From: Cystobasidium ongulense
Lineage: Eukaryota > Basidiomycota > Cystobasidiomycetes > Cystobasidiales > Cystobasidiaceae
Reading direction: 5' to 3'
DNA: 64,000 bases
NCBI GenBank assembly: GCA_022835595.1
Contig: BQUP01000002.1
Location: 2,094,534-2,158,533, forward strand
The position numbers and the translations under genes are program-made. Within the stretch, counting starts at the first letter, position 1; each line of letters opens with the position of its first letter. Positions 35,866 to 47,842 of the stretch are shown piece by piece. The notes beneath the pieces are model-generated. The model did not search any database, was not told the origin of the DNA, and saw nothing but the letters and a program-made list of their open reading frames with translations.

Positions 35866-37884
35866 ATGGCACTGCAAGAGCTGATACTGTCGTCGTCGTC
35901 TACACTCACATGCTTGCACGACGTAAAGACGGGCTCGCTGCTCACCTCGTTCAAAGGTACCTCTGCAAGCGGTACATCCGACTTTTCAAATGATGCTCAG
36001 GCGTCTTCGAGTTCAACGTACGGCGGCAGCAATGGCAGTAAAGCAGACGTTAAAGGCAAGAGTAGAGCTATTGAAGAAGAGCAATCTTCTTTATTCAAGA
36101 AAACTACAGATTGCACAGATACGAGAGATGGGATGGGAGGAATCGTAGCCAGCGTTATTACTGGAAAAGCTGCAATAAACGTTTGGAGCTTTCAGAAGGT
36201 GAGAACCTTCTTACCGTAATGTCACAGACGAAGATTCGCTGACTTGATGCTTTAACTATCCAGGAAGCACCTCTTCATCGCTTGCTGTTGCCGGTCAAGG
36301 TCTCTTGTCTTGCTTTGTCGAAAACTGGAACATATCTAGTCTGCGGCACACACGATGGACGTCTGTTCCTGTGGGAGGTGCGTTGTTCTAGTCAGCAACA
36401 GCAGTAAATAGCATACTGACAGAATGCCCCTCTATTACGCGTACAGACTGCTACTGGCTCGTTATTAGCGAGCTTCGACGGTCATTATCGAGCAGTCACG
36501 TGTCTTGCTTGGACAGACGATGATGCTGCTTTCATCAGTGGAGGCGATGATTCCGCATGCCATGTTTGGTCGTTACCAATGTGAGCACTCGTTACCGCTA
36601 CTGTCCCTCTGCGAGTGTCAAGGAGCAACCACTAATTGATCGTCCTCCTTTTCGAACAGTGTCCTTGCATGCGCTGGGAATACACTGTCACCCATCACAG
36701 CCTACACGTCCATAACAGACCATACACTACCTATAACATCGCTCGACATCTCATTTGGCAAGTTTCCAAGAGTACGACTGCTTTCATCTTCACTAGATGG
36801 AAGTTGTAAGATCTGGGATTTAACATTGAAGACATCCCCTTTATTATCTACGTTCAACTTTACAAGTCTTGGTACAACAAGAATCACGAATGCAGCTTGG
36901 GATACATTAGAAAGAAGCTTCTATGCTGTTTTAGCCTTCCCTCCTTCTCCTGCAAATGGAAGGGAGAAAATGGGTAAGGTTGTTAAAGTTGACTTGTATA
37001 GACAAGTTAGGGAGAACGAACAAATAAAACAAGATGAAGACGAGGACGACGAAGAAGATAGCAGTAATAAAGTAAAAGTGGATGAGAGTGATGCGAGATG
37101 GAAAGCTCTAGGCGGAGGTGGAAGAGGTGATATCACTCAAGTATCAGAAGAAGAATCAAATACACTTGGAAGATTCTTTCCAACTCTAAACGACTATGTT
37201 TCCTCAATTCACGTCTCGAACTTGAGTTCGCATCTTATCGTCGGTACGCAAAGTGGGAGGTTACATATACTTTCGTTACCTTCCTTACAAAACATACGAA
37301 CTATAGTCCCTTCTCAAACTAGTTCTATTTCATCATTAGCTGCGCCCATCACCTACATCCAAAGTATGATAAGACCAGTTGATCTGATAAGTCGGACTGG
37401 AACGAGTTCATCTACAATGAGTGGGAATAAGACGAATGAAGCGGAGATTATGCCTAGACCTGTCGCATCTCAATTAAGTAGGACGGTACTTCAACCTCAT
37501 AGTAAAGAAGCGGAAGAGAGGGTGATCAATGTACGATTGACTGGTAATGGAAATGTCAGTAACCCATTCGGAATAGATGATATTGTCCTGCCTCCTTCAA
37601 ATACTACGGCATCATCAAGGACTAGTAGAAGACGCTTATTCGCAGATGGAGTAGGAGCGTTATCAACAAGTGCTACATCTACCACTGCTATACCAGGAAA
37701 CACAAACATACAAACATTACAAGAGGAAAATGCAAAGCTTAGAGATCAATTAGCTAGGTCTATTGCATTCAATGATAAAATGTGGGAATCTGTAGTTGAT
37801 GGTACCTTAGCTAAAGCTAAAGAAGAAGGAAAATTATCAGGTGGACAAGCTGAGTTTAAAGCGAATGGTATGCAAATTGACTAG
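35866..37884 (+). CDS. IPI3: Pre-rRNA-processing WD40 protein Ipi3 (WDR18 homologue)
   Basis: WD40 subunit of the Rix1 (PELP1) complex that acts with Rea1 in maturation and export of the 60S pre-ribosome. Exons 35866-36198, 36264-36377, 36447-36580, 36660-37884. WD repeats are visible: LQELILSSSSTLTCLHD, VCGTHDGRLFLWE, FDGHYRAVTCLAWTDDDAAFISGGDDSACHVWSLP (shown in parts), and LSSSLDGSCKIWDL. The C-terminal third has an acidic insertion (DEDEDDEEDSS), Ser-rich parts and a final coiled coil (LQEENAKLRDQLARS), where Ipi3 dimerises in known structures. ATG 35866 starts directly at MALQELILSSSS, as in relatives. Confidence 0.88.
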
Positions 37885-38206
37885 GAATTCTATCTATCTT
37901 GGTTGGATCTATCATTATTTATTATAAATACAGCGAGCAACTTATATATTTCAATGATCTCAGGTGATATATTAATAGACCTGTTCCTACTTGTCTCGAA
38001 AGGCACACTGCTATTTATTGCCTATCGACACACAACAGTGCTTTGGTGGCGTTATCCGGGATCTTCGATGATCTATGAGATCACGAAATCAGACCTTCAC
38101 AAGGATACATCCAGACATTTAACTGCTTCCTCTTATTCTCATTTCGAATCGACACACTCTAAACACTCATTACTATCTTGATTAACCTGAACAAGCTAAT
38201 TACACG

Positions 38207-38689
38207 ATGGAAAACCCAGTAGATCCACAGGTAACAGCTTATCTCTCCTCTAGGAAAACACGCGCAAAGCGGAGATTACAGTTTGTTCTAATCTGTACTC
38301 GCTTTTTAAAACACAGCTACCTTCAGGCCAGGCGAAAGGTCAAGGTCAAATACAAACTGATGTAACACAGAAGAATATGGTAAGTGTGTTTCTTGAGGCC
38401 TTCTTTTCCCTCCCCTCTCTCCGTTGGGGGTTTGTGGGGGATTTTATATAATAGTTTATGGAAATCCAGTCAAGCAAAAGCCAGCAGTAGTAGAGTATAA
38501 CTGATTGTCTTGCTCTGTTTAATCAACTTTGGAAAATAATAACCTGTCAACAAACAGCAAGAGAACGCTCAAGCCATACTACAGAAAGATCTAAAACAGC
38601 AAAAAGATAAACATCCTGAATATAAAGGCGATATCGACACGAGCGGAGATAAGCCTAGTCAAACAGGTTCAAGTGGTATACTGGAATAG
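38207..38689 (+). CDS. Small hydrophilic protein of 72 residues, unknown
   Basis: Three exons, 38207-38230, 38317-38379 and 38558-38689, have clean GT...AG borders, all in phase 0, with total length 219 bases. The product begins MENPVDPQLPSGQAKGQG, continues with QTDVTQKNMQENAQAILQKD and ends SQTGSSGILE. It is rich in Gln, Lys and Asp, with no hydrophobic segment; the middle could be one helix. The agreement of three phase-0 exons supports a real gene. I do not know the family. It follows IPI3 on the same strand by 322 bases. Confidence 0.6.
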
Positions 38690-39717
38690 AACAATTACAG
38701 ACTGTTTAGGAACAAGGGGGGAGATATCACAGAGGTTTGTAAAAAAGACACTATCAGAGAGCGGAACTGTATAAAAGAGCCTCAGCTAGTCGTCTCAAGA
38801 TCTATACTCGGCAAAAACTCCATCTCAGCTGTTCTCACGGTGATGAAAACTGCTCCACAAAGCGCCTACATCGTCCTTCACCAAACGTCAAAGAAGTCAT
38901 GTATCAGTAGCCTCGCCAATACCCTCACTTATCATGTCAAATCATTCCGCTCACGGCAACGAGCTTGCACGCGATCTGTGTTACAATGAACGAATAACAG
39001 ACCATACTTTTGAAAGGGGAACCTGAGCGCCATCCATGTATATTTAAGCTGACCATCACTTAGAAAGAGGTGTTTCAGCAGGAGGCTCCCTTAAAATGAG
39101 CGCCTGTGACGAGTGTAATCCCATCAAGCTTCGGACATAACGCTCTTTCGCACTTGAACGGTCGACGGTAGGTCATTAGGCACGCACGAAGAAACTGTCA
39201 AGGTTCCGCAGCCAAACCACACTCTTTTCAGTTTCCAGTCAATGAATTGAAAGTCTCTTGTTCTTCAGGTGGAGGCGTCCTTTTCCTTGCAATTTTGGCT
39301 CTCTCTTTCCGCAGTAGTCCAGTTGGACCGATGCAGTCCCTATTGGGTTTTCGAATGTTCATTTATGTCGGCAAACTACGAGCTGTTAAAAACAGAATAG
39401 TAATCAAAGCCTCCTTTCAAGTCGGTTTAGCTGAAGGAAAGATATAAGCTAAAGAACTGAGGTATATGGAAGACTTCAAATCAAGTTCGTTTTCAGACCT
39501 CTCTACGAAGACCTGATTTACAAGCCATTTGCCTGTATCTGAAAAAGTGTATGTGCAAATGCCATTGCCCGCACGTAGCACGATGATTTCCCAATCCATT
39601 CATTTGCAAAAGTCATCTAAACCTGACAGACAGAGGGGTCGTATGTGAACAATATAGGTTTTTTGATGCATGGTTGGGGCAGAAGGCGGTTTTGATGGTT
39701 TTTGGGTCATTGATTAT
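38690..39717. other. Convergent region between the 38207 gene and ATP14
   Basis: About 1 kb without a supported exon; short frames here have no coding character. Confidence 0.4.
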
Positions 39718-40566
39718 TTAATGGTGACCATCTGGAGATGGTTGATGTCTAGCTTCTTGTTCAACGAAAGAAATGTATTCATCTGCGGTTTGAGCAGCGA
39801 TTGCTGAATCTGAACCCTCTGTGCTTGAAGAGGCGGATGAGGAGGATGATGAAGAGGAGCCTACTTCCTGAGTAACATAACGGAAGATCGACGAGTGGTC
39901 AGCATCGCCATGTCTGAGCTGGGCCGTAGCTGGCTGCCAGAGCAGTGCTGGTGCAATACGCTAGCTGGCTGCGTACTGACTGCTAACGCAGCAATACGCC
40001 AGCTAGTAGCGATACGCGAGCTAGTAGCGATACGCCAGCTAGTAGCGACACGCCAGCTAGTAGGCTGCTAACGCAGCTATTTAACGACCCACCTCATGCT
40101 CATAAGCTTCTAGCTCTTTTGCGAGGTCAGCGCCGGAAGGGACGACGGGAGCTTGAGGAGCGGCTGGCGAGTGGAACTCCTTGACGTGACCGACGTGGGC
40201 GTTGGCGGACTGCGGGCATCGCCATGTGAGCATGTGTCAATCGTCTCTCCAGCAGGAGATTGCTGCTCACTACATCCTTTGGCTTGTATGCCTTTAGTTC
40301 GCGGAGGTAGAGGTCCTGGACAAAGTCTGCGGGTGGGAGGGGTGTGGGATGGAAGCAAGGAAAGGCGGACAGGTGATGAGCGCGGTAGCATGCAGGCAGC
40401 AGAGCGATGGTGATGCACCTCTCTTTGCGACGACAGCGGACGAGAATGCACGCGAGGACGAGGGTGCGGCGATTCTCTGGTGGATGCAGGCCAATCAGCC
40501 GTGAGAACAGCAGGACGGCGAGGAGCGACCTACTGCGAGCTGGACAGCAGCACGGCGGGCGAGCAT
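39718..40566 (-). CDS. ATP14: Mitochondrial F1Fo-ATP synthase subunit h
   Basis: Peripheral-stalk subunit of ATP synthase, mitochondrial inner membrane. Found by joining five short exons: 40566-40534, 40476-40419, 40326-40274, 40209-40093, 39867-39718 (411 bases, 136 residues). Exons 1-2 give an Arg/Ala/Ser presequence (MLARRAAVQLARIAAPSSSR, then AFSSAVVAKR). The conserved core follows at once: DFVQDLYLRELKAYKPKD, the hallmark of Atp14, then HVGHVKEFHSPAAPQAP. The C-terminus is acidic, with a run of eight Ser and EYISFVEQEA. Exon 3 codes almost exactly for the hallmark. Intron 4 (39868-40092) carries an 18-base tandem repeat. The start lies 211 bases from that of INH1 on the other strand. Confidence 0.88.
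39980..40076. repeat. 18-bp tandem repeat inside ATP14 intron 4
   Basis: Units at 39997-40014, 40015-40032, 40033-40050 and a partial one at 40051-40062 share the word CGCCAGCTAGTAGCGATA with one or two changes each. The array is framed by two copies of CTGCTAACGCAGC (about 39980 and 40064), which also contain a CTAAC branch-site word. Related TAGCTGGCTG words lie just before it. Confidence 0.85.
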
Positions 40567-40777
40567 GGTGAGTGGTGCAGACGGTGTCGAGGAGGGAGCG
40601 GGCGGTCTGCTGTGTCGCTTGATGGCGGTGTCGTGGATGGAGTGGAAGCAAGCGAGTGATCATCGTGGTGGATGGCCTTCATCACGGCGGCAGAGTGCTC
40701 TCTCTCCAACCACCATCACCACCGACGACAACAGCACTCAATACACCCCCAGGACAACCATCCACCACCACCGCACC
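40567..40777. promoter_or_regulatory. Shared bidirectional promoter of ATP14 and INH1
   Basis: Only 211 bases separate the two divergent start codons, and both products belong to the mitochondrial ATP synthase. The stretch is rich in ACCACC and CACC words close to INH1. A shared promoter is inferred from position. Confidence 0.65.
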
Positions 40778-41436
40778 ATGCTCGCACTCTTCGCCCGCCG
40801 CGCTGCTCCCACCACACTCGCAGCAAGCCGCCGTGCCTTCTCAGTGTCTGCCATGACGAGGTTCGGGCCAGCTCAATTCCACTCGCGCAGAGCATGCACA
40901 CGATGGCAATGGCTGATGGTTCGTGATGACACCCAACAGAGCCGACGACAGAACCCCGACTGCAGGCGCAACTGCCTCGTCCAAGGGCTTCAACAAGCGA
41001 GGTCGGTCCATCCATTCGTTCATGGTCAATGAACAGGGCTGACAACCTCCAATGCATCCAACAGAGAAAGCTGAAGAAGACAGATACATCATCGTGCGTG
41101 GAGCATGCTTGATGAGAGCATGGCATCGTATTCCATCGCATCGCTCGCATCCTGTCTCCGTTCCGGCTTCAGCCTCCAGCTGACACTCTCCACTTTCTTC
41201 CCCCGGCCACATCTGCTTTCATCACCGGACTGACAACATCCACAGGAGCGAGAGCGTGTAAGTCGTAAATCTACATTGTAGATATTCCATCACACTGACC
41301 TACGGCCCCCTCTCGCACCCCATCAAACCTCGACGCATCACAGGAAAGATTCCGCAAGGCAAAGGCCGCTCTCGAGAAGCAACAGAAGGAACTCGAGAAA
41401 TTAGAAGAGGATCACGCTAACGAGCAGAAGAAGTAG
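40778..41436 (+). CDS. INH1: Mitochondrial ATPase inhibitor (IF1)
   Basis: Binds the F1 head and blocks ATP hydrolysis when the membrane potential falls. Five exons: 40778-40860, 40940-41001, 41065-41093, 41246-41257 and 41344-41436; 279 bases, 92 residues. A presequence (MLALFARRAAPTTLAASRRAFS) is followed by a Gly/Ala/Ser linker and the inhibitory helix: KGFNKREKAEEDRYII, then ERERERFRKAKAALEKQQ, and a coiled coil to EDHANEQKK. The KRE-x-AEEDRYI stretch is the IF1 signature. Exon 4 has just 12 bases (Glu-Arg-Glu-Arg), with good GT and AG borders. The first intron starts GTTCGG, a weak donor. Transcribed away from ATP14. Confidence 0.87.
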
Positions 41437-42105
41437 GGAAGAACCCACTATTACGGTGATTAAAAGTCTCGAAACTACCCTACTGCATCCTGCTTTCAAG
41501 GCTTGAAGCTAGTTCAAAGGAATACTATCGTGTTATCCCTAGCTATCTATGAAATCAAATCGCAAAGAAAGAAGTAAATAACAAACATGGAAACCTGTGT
41601 GTTCAAGCAAATACGATATATATATGTATATATATTGACTGTCAAGTCACTGCTCGCTATTCTAACAGCATGAGGGCAGAGAGAGTGCATATCGACAGCG
41701 AGAAAGCATTCCATTGCGCGCAGACTTTCACAGCTGTGCACCCACTTCGCTGAGAAAAACATTGCCCGCAACCTTTGCAATTCTTCTTCTGACGGACTAA
41801 GCATCTTGCATTAATCAGGACCAGCTTAGCGACTGATTTATCCAAAGTACTAGTCTGCAATCGGCCTCTTCCTCGACTTCTGCATGTCATATAGGCGACA
41901 GATCTAAAGACATATGTCGTCTGTAAAACTTCGTTGCCATCAGTATTTTTTTCTTGTATCTGACTAAAGAAAATATACATGGTCGTAAAATAAAAAAGAA
42001 TCAAGGAAGTGTATCCAGATTCTAAGCAAATACTGAACCCTCGCTAGAAACGTAGAGGAACCGAACGAGAAGGAAGAAGTAGAGAGGGCTGAATAGCTAT
42101 TGTCA
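41437..42105. other. Convergent 3' region of INH1 and APL2
   Basis: About 670 A/T-richer bases including an alternating AT tract at about 41617-41635. No supported gene. Confidence 0.4.
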
Positions 42106-44978
42106 CTAGAATAAATCTCCCATAAGATCATCATTCATTTTCTGCTGTTGATGAGAAGGGGGAGGTGATTTCATAGATGAAGTAGGACTCATAATACCTG
42201 AATTTCCCGAATCACCACCGAATAAATCTGTCGTTTGCGATCCTCCATTATTCGAGGAAGACATGTTTATATTTGACATTCCTCCTATAATACCTCCATT
42301 TGAACCCGGTCCTAATCCAGCTTGATCGAATACACCAAGTAAATCATCAAGGGTATTACTTGGTTGTGCTGTTACTGTTGTTCGACTTGATGCACCACCT
42401 AGACCAGTCGTAGTATTACTAGATGTATCACCGAAATCCAATCCAAATAGACCATTTGAAGCAGTATTATTGTTGTTTGACATTGTAGGAGTAGAAGTAA
42501 TAGAAGAAGAAGCGCCTTCATCTTCATCATCTATTCCGAAATCTAATAGATTTTCACTTCTTTGTCCTTGAGCTACTACTTGTATAGCATTTGCAGTTGC
42601 AGCAGCAGCAGCAGAAGCAGAAACCAATCCTTCAGGTAGTCCTTCTCTTGCTTCTTTACGTGATAATTCATCTACTCCTACTCTCCCTCTACCAATGAAA
42701 GCTTCTGCTGGTTTGTGATAAACTGATGCTAGTGATCCAATTTCATAGGTCAGTTCATCCAGTAGTGCAGGCGAGATTGTAGAGAGAGGTATCGAAATGA
42801 GTGGCTTTTGTGCCAGAACGACGGACTGAAACATGGAACATTTGCAAGAGAACAGGGTAGAAAAAGTCAGTATTTATATCCCTTCGAGTTGCTATACTCG
42901 AGATTGTAGGGAGATAAGAAGAAACCTACCTTTGCAGCTTCAGGATCAGTACTCAATAATCTCCAATAAATATAAGCTCTATCTCTGATATCAGGATTAT
43001 CACAATTTTTAGTAGATAATTCTAAAACTTTTTGAACTAAATTTTGATTTGAATCTGGTTTTTTCAAATATAGTTTAACTATAGCAGTTAAGATTTGTAT
43101 TTGTACTATCAACATTTCATCTTGGAAATTATTCAAGAAACTTAGTAATAGTTCATTTGAATTATCTATTTTTTCTGCATATTCTCCTAATATCCATATT
43201 AATGATGCTTTTGCTTCTGGTTCATCTAAATCTTCCAAATTTGAACACAATGTTGGAATTATACCTTCGTATCGTTGTGGGTATTTCCGGAATATATCCT
43301 GTTGACATGTTACAACATATTCGATAATAATTAGCATGAGTTACCGATTTCTATTGCAGAAGAATAATAGAGAAAGTATACTCACCTTGATAACAATGAT
43401 AGCCTCTTGAACGACATAACTAACTTTTGTCGAGATTAATTCCAATAAAACATTAACGCATTTCTCCGCCGCGTTATCAAGTTTAATAGCAACTAAACCA
43501 ATAGCTCTAATTGCTTTTTTAACAAAATCATAATCGACTTCAGAAGCATATTCTTTTAATTCTGAAAGTAAAGTATCTAAATTCTTTTCCGATGATAACT
43601 TTACCATTATATCCAATTTTTCTAATTTTACGTATGCTGGATCATTATATTTGCAAAAGAATACTCTCATTTCATTTGATAGAACGCTTGGATTCTTTTG
43701 TAGAATCAGATTAATGTTGCGTAAAGCGACCCATTGAATTTCCGGCGGTGAAGAGACGAGTGTGACTGAGGATTATCAAGTAGCATGCTGTCAATCTAAG
43801 TTGCTCGCAGGCTCAACTCTCGAACAGCCGCATGTAGACTTACCTAAAGGAGGAGCCATTTTCCTCATCGTACTCTTAACGAATTCTTGATTTGTAACAA
43901 ATCTAATATGAATAAGAATAACTTTAACAGCAGCTAGCACAACAGAAGGGTTTGCATGTTGAAATTGAGGCATGACTCTTTCACATATATGTTCAGCTTC
44001 TTTTTCATCTATAGCTTTATAATTTGCAATAGCGGATAATAGTGCTATTCTCCCCCATTCTGTACATTCTCCTATCGCTACTAGTAACTTGCTGAGGATT
44101 TGTGAGTCTAATGTGAAAATATTGCCTGTCGTGCCTGATTCTTCTGATGCTGCTTCGTCGATTTCCCCTAAAGCTGTAATGGCATTGGCTACGACCTGTA
44201 GCGATACCCCAAGAATTAGCTGGAACTGCTCAAGTTTCACCTCTAAAGCTGTAATATGTACTCACCATGGGATTTGAATCGCTAACAAGCTCTTTAAGCA
44301 TCTCAATAAAACCATTCTCCACCGCCAATTCAGGTTTCATATCATAAAGTTTCGCAATACATAATGCAGCTGTTTTTCGAACGTATGGATTATCATCTCT
44401 TACACATCTTCTAAGAGGATCGGAAATATAATCGATGATCTTCTCAGCGTGTAGTACTCCCATTGTTCGAATTGCAAGAGCTCGGATTAAAGGATTCGAA
44501 TCACTTGTATCCTGGAGGGTAAGCAAATATCAATACAAAGCGCGGAATGAGATCGTTGTACTTAACCAGGTTGTCTCTGTTTCTCAGAAACGCACCTTCA
44601 CAAACGTATTGACTGCCAGAATGACAAGCTCAGGTTGTGTTTTCGCATAATTAATCAAATAGAGATAGACGAGCTTCTTTTGTTCTATATCTTCCGTCTG
44701 CATGTTCTTGAGCACATCGGGGAAAAGACCACTGACGTCCTTTTAAGTGTAAGAAAGTGTGCATTAGCTTGAGTACTTTGTCCCTTTCACAGCTAAGGTA
44801 CACAAGCATGCACAGGAGGTTGGAAAATACGCACCTTTCCAACCGTCATATTCGCAATGACTCTCTTGATAGCATCTTTTCGCTCATCAACGTAATTACT
44901 GTTCAAACCAGCCCTATTCTCTGCTAGTTCACCTCTTCGAGCAGCTCCGAAATAGGTGCGCTTGTTCATTTGAGCCAT
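42106..44978 (-). CDS. APL2: AP-1 clathrin adaptor, beta subunit
   Basis: Large adaptin of the AP-1 complex for clathrin traffic between Golgi and endosomes. Seven or more exons, about 780 residues; exon 1 is 44978-44835. The trunk is an array of HEAT-like helices and keeps beta-adaptin marks: [75 protein letters not shown] and EYAEKIDN. The hinge is Ser/Asn/Gly-rich with [12 protein letters not shown] and DDLLGVFD, clathrin-box-like motifs, and ends DDLMGDLF. There is no C-terminal appendage, as in yeast Apl2, which favours AP-1 over AP-2. Upstream of 44978 the frame stays open (QRVQQQ before the Met) to an AG near 45000, so a short 5' exon is possible. Confidence 0.9.
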
Positions 44979-46160
44979 CTGCTGCTGAACGCGCTGGGCG
45001 ATCTATTCCCACAAGTTGTCGACACAGCAAGGGTGAGGAGCATGTGATAGCATCAGCATCGGGAATTGTCTGGAACTTCTTGTACTCTGCGAGGTGCGGT
45101 AGTCATTCCTAACAGCAAGGTCCCGCTTACCTCGTTGAGACTGCATCGCAGATACGAGATCGGAGTGTCAGCTTCGAGCTAGCAGTGCAAACGATGCCGC
45201 AATGCACTCACTTCATGATGAAGCTTGTTGACTTTGGATGGCCAGAATGTAGGTGATCTGTGATGGGTATTGCTCTCGAGGATGTAGCCTCAACTCGAAT
45301 GCCTGAAAGTCGCGTTCGCAAGTCAAGCTCGCCGGTATACCTGCTTGACTGCTGTAAGGGGACTGGGATTCCCGATACCAATAGCTGCTGTTCAACGTCC
45401 GCTTGGAGAAGAGTAGCGTAGACTAGCTGCGATATCCGTGTAGTCGAGGTGTTCTTCTTCGTGCCTTTTGCTGTTTGTTGGCGCTTGCTGCGACGCTCGA
45501 AAGCACTCTACAAGGTCTATTCTCCAGATTGAGCGGATCTTACAATCAGCACTTGCTTCTTGGCGTCTTGTTCTGCTCTATCCTGATAGTGAGGTCCTGC
45601 TGGCTCTCCTGCTCGTAGACGGATGCGCGCGTCGCTGGAACCGTCACTTCCCTTGCTGCCTATCTCTTTGCCTCTTTCGCGTCTGACGACTCTGCCAGGC
45701 GTAGACTGCAGTACGTCTTGCTTCCAACTCAGCCTTCGAGAGTGTTCAGAGTACTGGTGTGGTGCTTCTTACTGTACCTTCTAGAAGAGTGAAGAGCGTG
45801 CCCTGCTCGACTATGCGGGCGCGTCTTCCATGGGGCAAAGGCAACTCGGTCGATTTAGCTGGCATGGACAGGGAGCGGCGTGAGCATACAAGGTGTAGCA
45901 CCAGGCACATCTACGAGTCTACATCTTCAAAGCTTCCACGTCTTGCGTGCATCCAAGTGTCCTCTTGCAGTTGCGAAAGAGTGGCGCTCGATCAGTCACT
46001 GCATTGTCGACGGACAGCAGTCTTTGATTCTGCATCAAGCCATCCATCCATCCATCCACCACAACCAAGACGACTGCATACCAAGTCCTGGTACCCTCTG
46101 TAACGGGGCTGAACCTCCACGCCGAGTCGCCCCAAGTTCTCCCGCCCCGAACACGCAGCC
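44979..46160. other. Divergent intergenic region of APL2 and DIM1
   Basis: About 1.2 kb, the largest gene-free gap between divergent genes here. It may contain a 5' exon of APL2 (an ATG at about 45152 on the minus strand followed by a good GTAAGC donor). A CCAT tandem word lies near 46042-46060. No other exon is supported. Confidence 0.35.
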
Positions 46161-47497
<1,337 letters not shown>

Positions 47498-47842
47498 AGT
47501 AGAGCAGATTCTGATTTCGTTGCGTTCTGTATCTCTTCAGTTAGTGCTCTTCATCGTCAATGTGAATGTTGTTGACAAATGATTAATAGACATGCTGCTT
47601 CTCGGGAAGCCATGCATCTTCACCTGATAATTCATAAAGTGAGGTACTCAGAATAGTGGACAATGCTCATTGATGCAACGTGGAAGTCGAATTCACTTTG
47701 GGATGAGTACTGTTGCCTAGCGTTGCGGACAGACAGACGACACTTATGTAAGCCTAGCTTGTGAACAACCATTTTTCTAATATCGCACTCTTTCTTCTAA
47801 TAATTCACTTCTCTTGACATATCGCATTGTGTCGGCTGTGGA
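47498..47842. other. Convergent 3' region of DIM1 and the acyltransferase gene
   Basis: 345 bases with no supported exon. Confidence 0.4.

Noticed and set aside
37903-38181. 92-codon hydrophobic frame after IPI3
   Set aside because: It starts 18 bases past the IPI3 stop in A/T-rich 3' flank, with no conserved motif and overlap with the upstream region of the next small gene.
40127-40663. 178-codon minus-strand frame reading across the ATP14 introns
   Set aside because: It includes FVQDLYLRELKAYKP but reads through splice sites; the five-exon ATP14 model explains the conserved parts.
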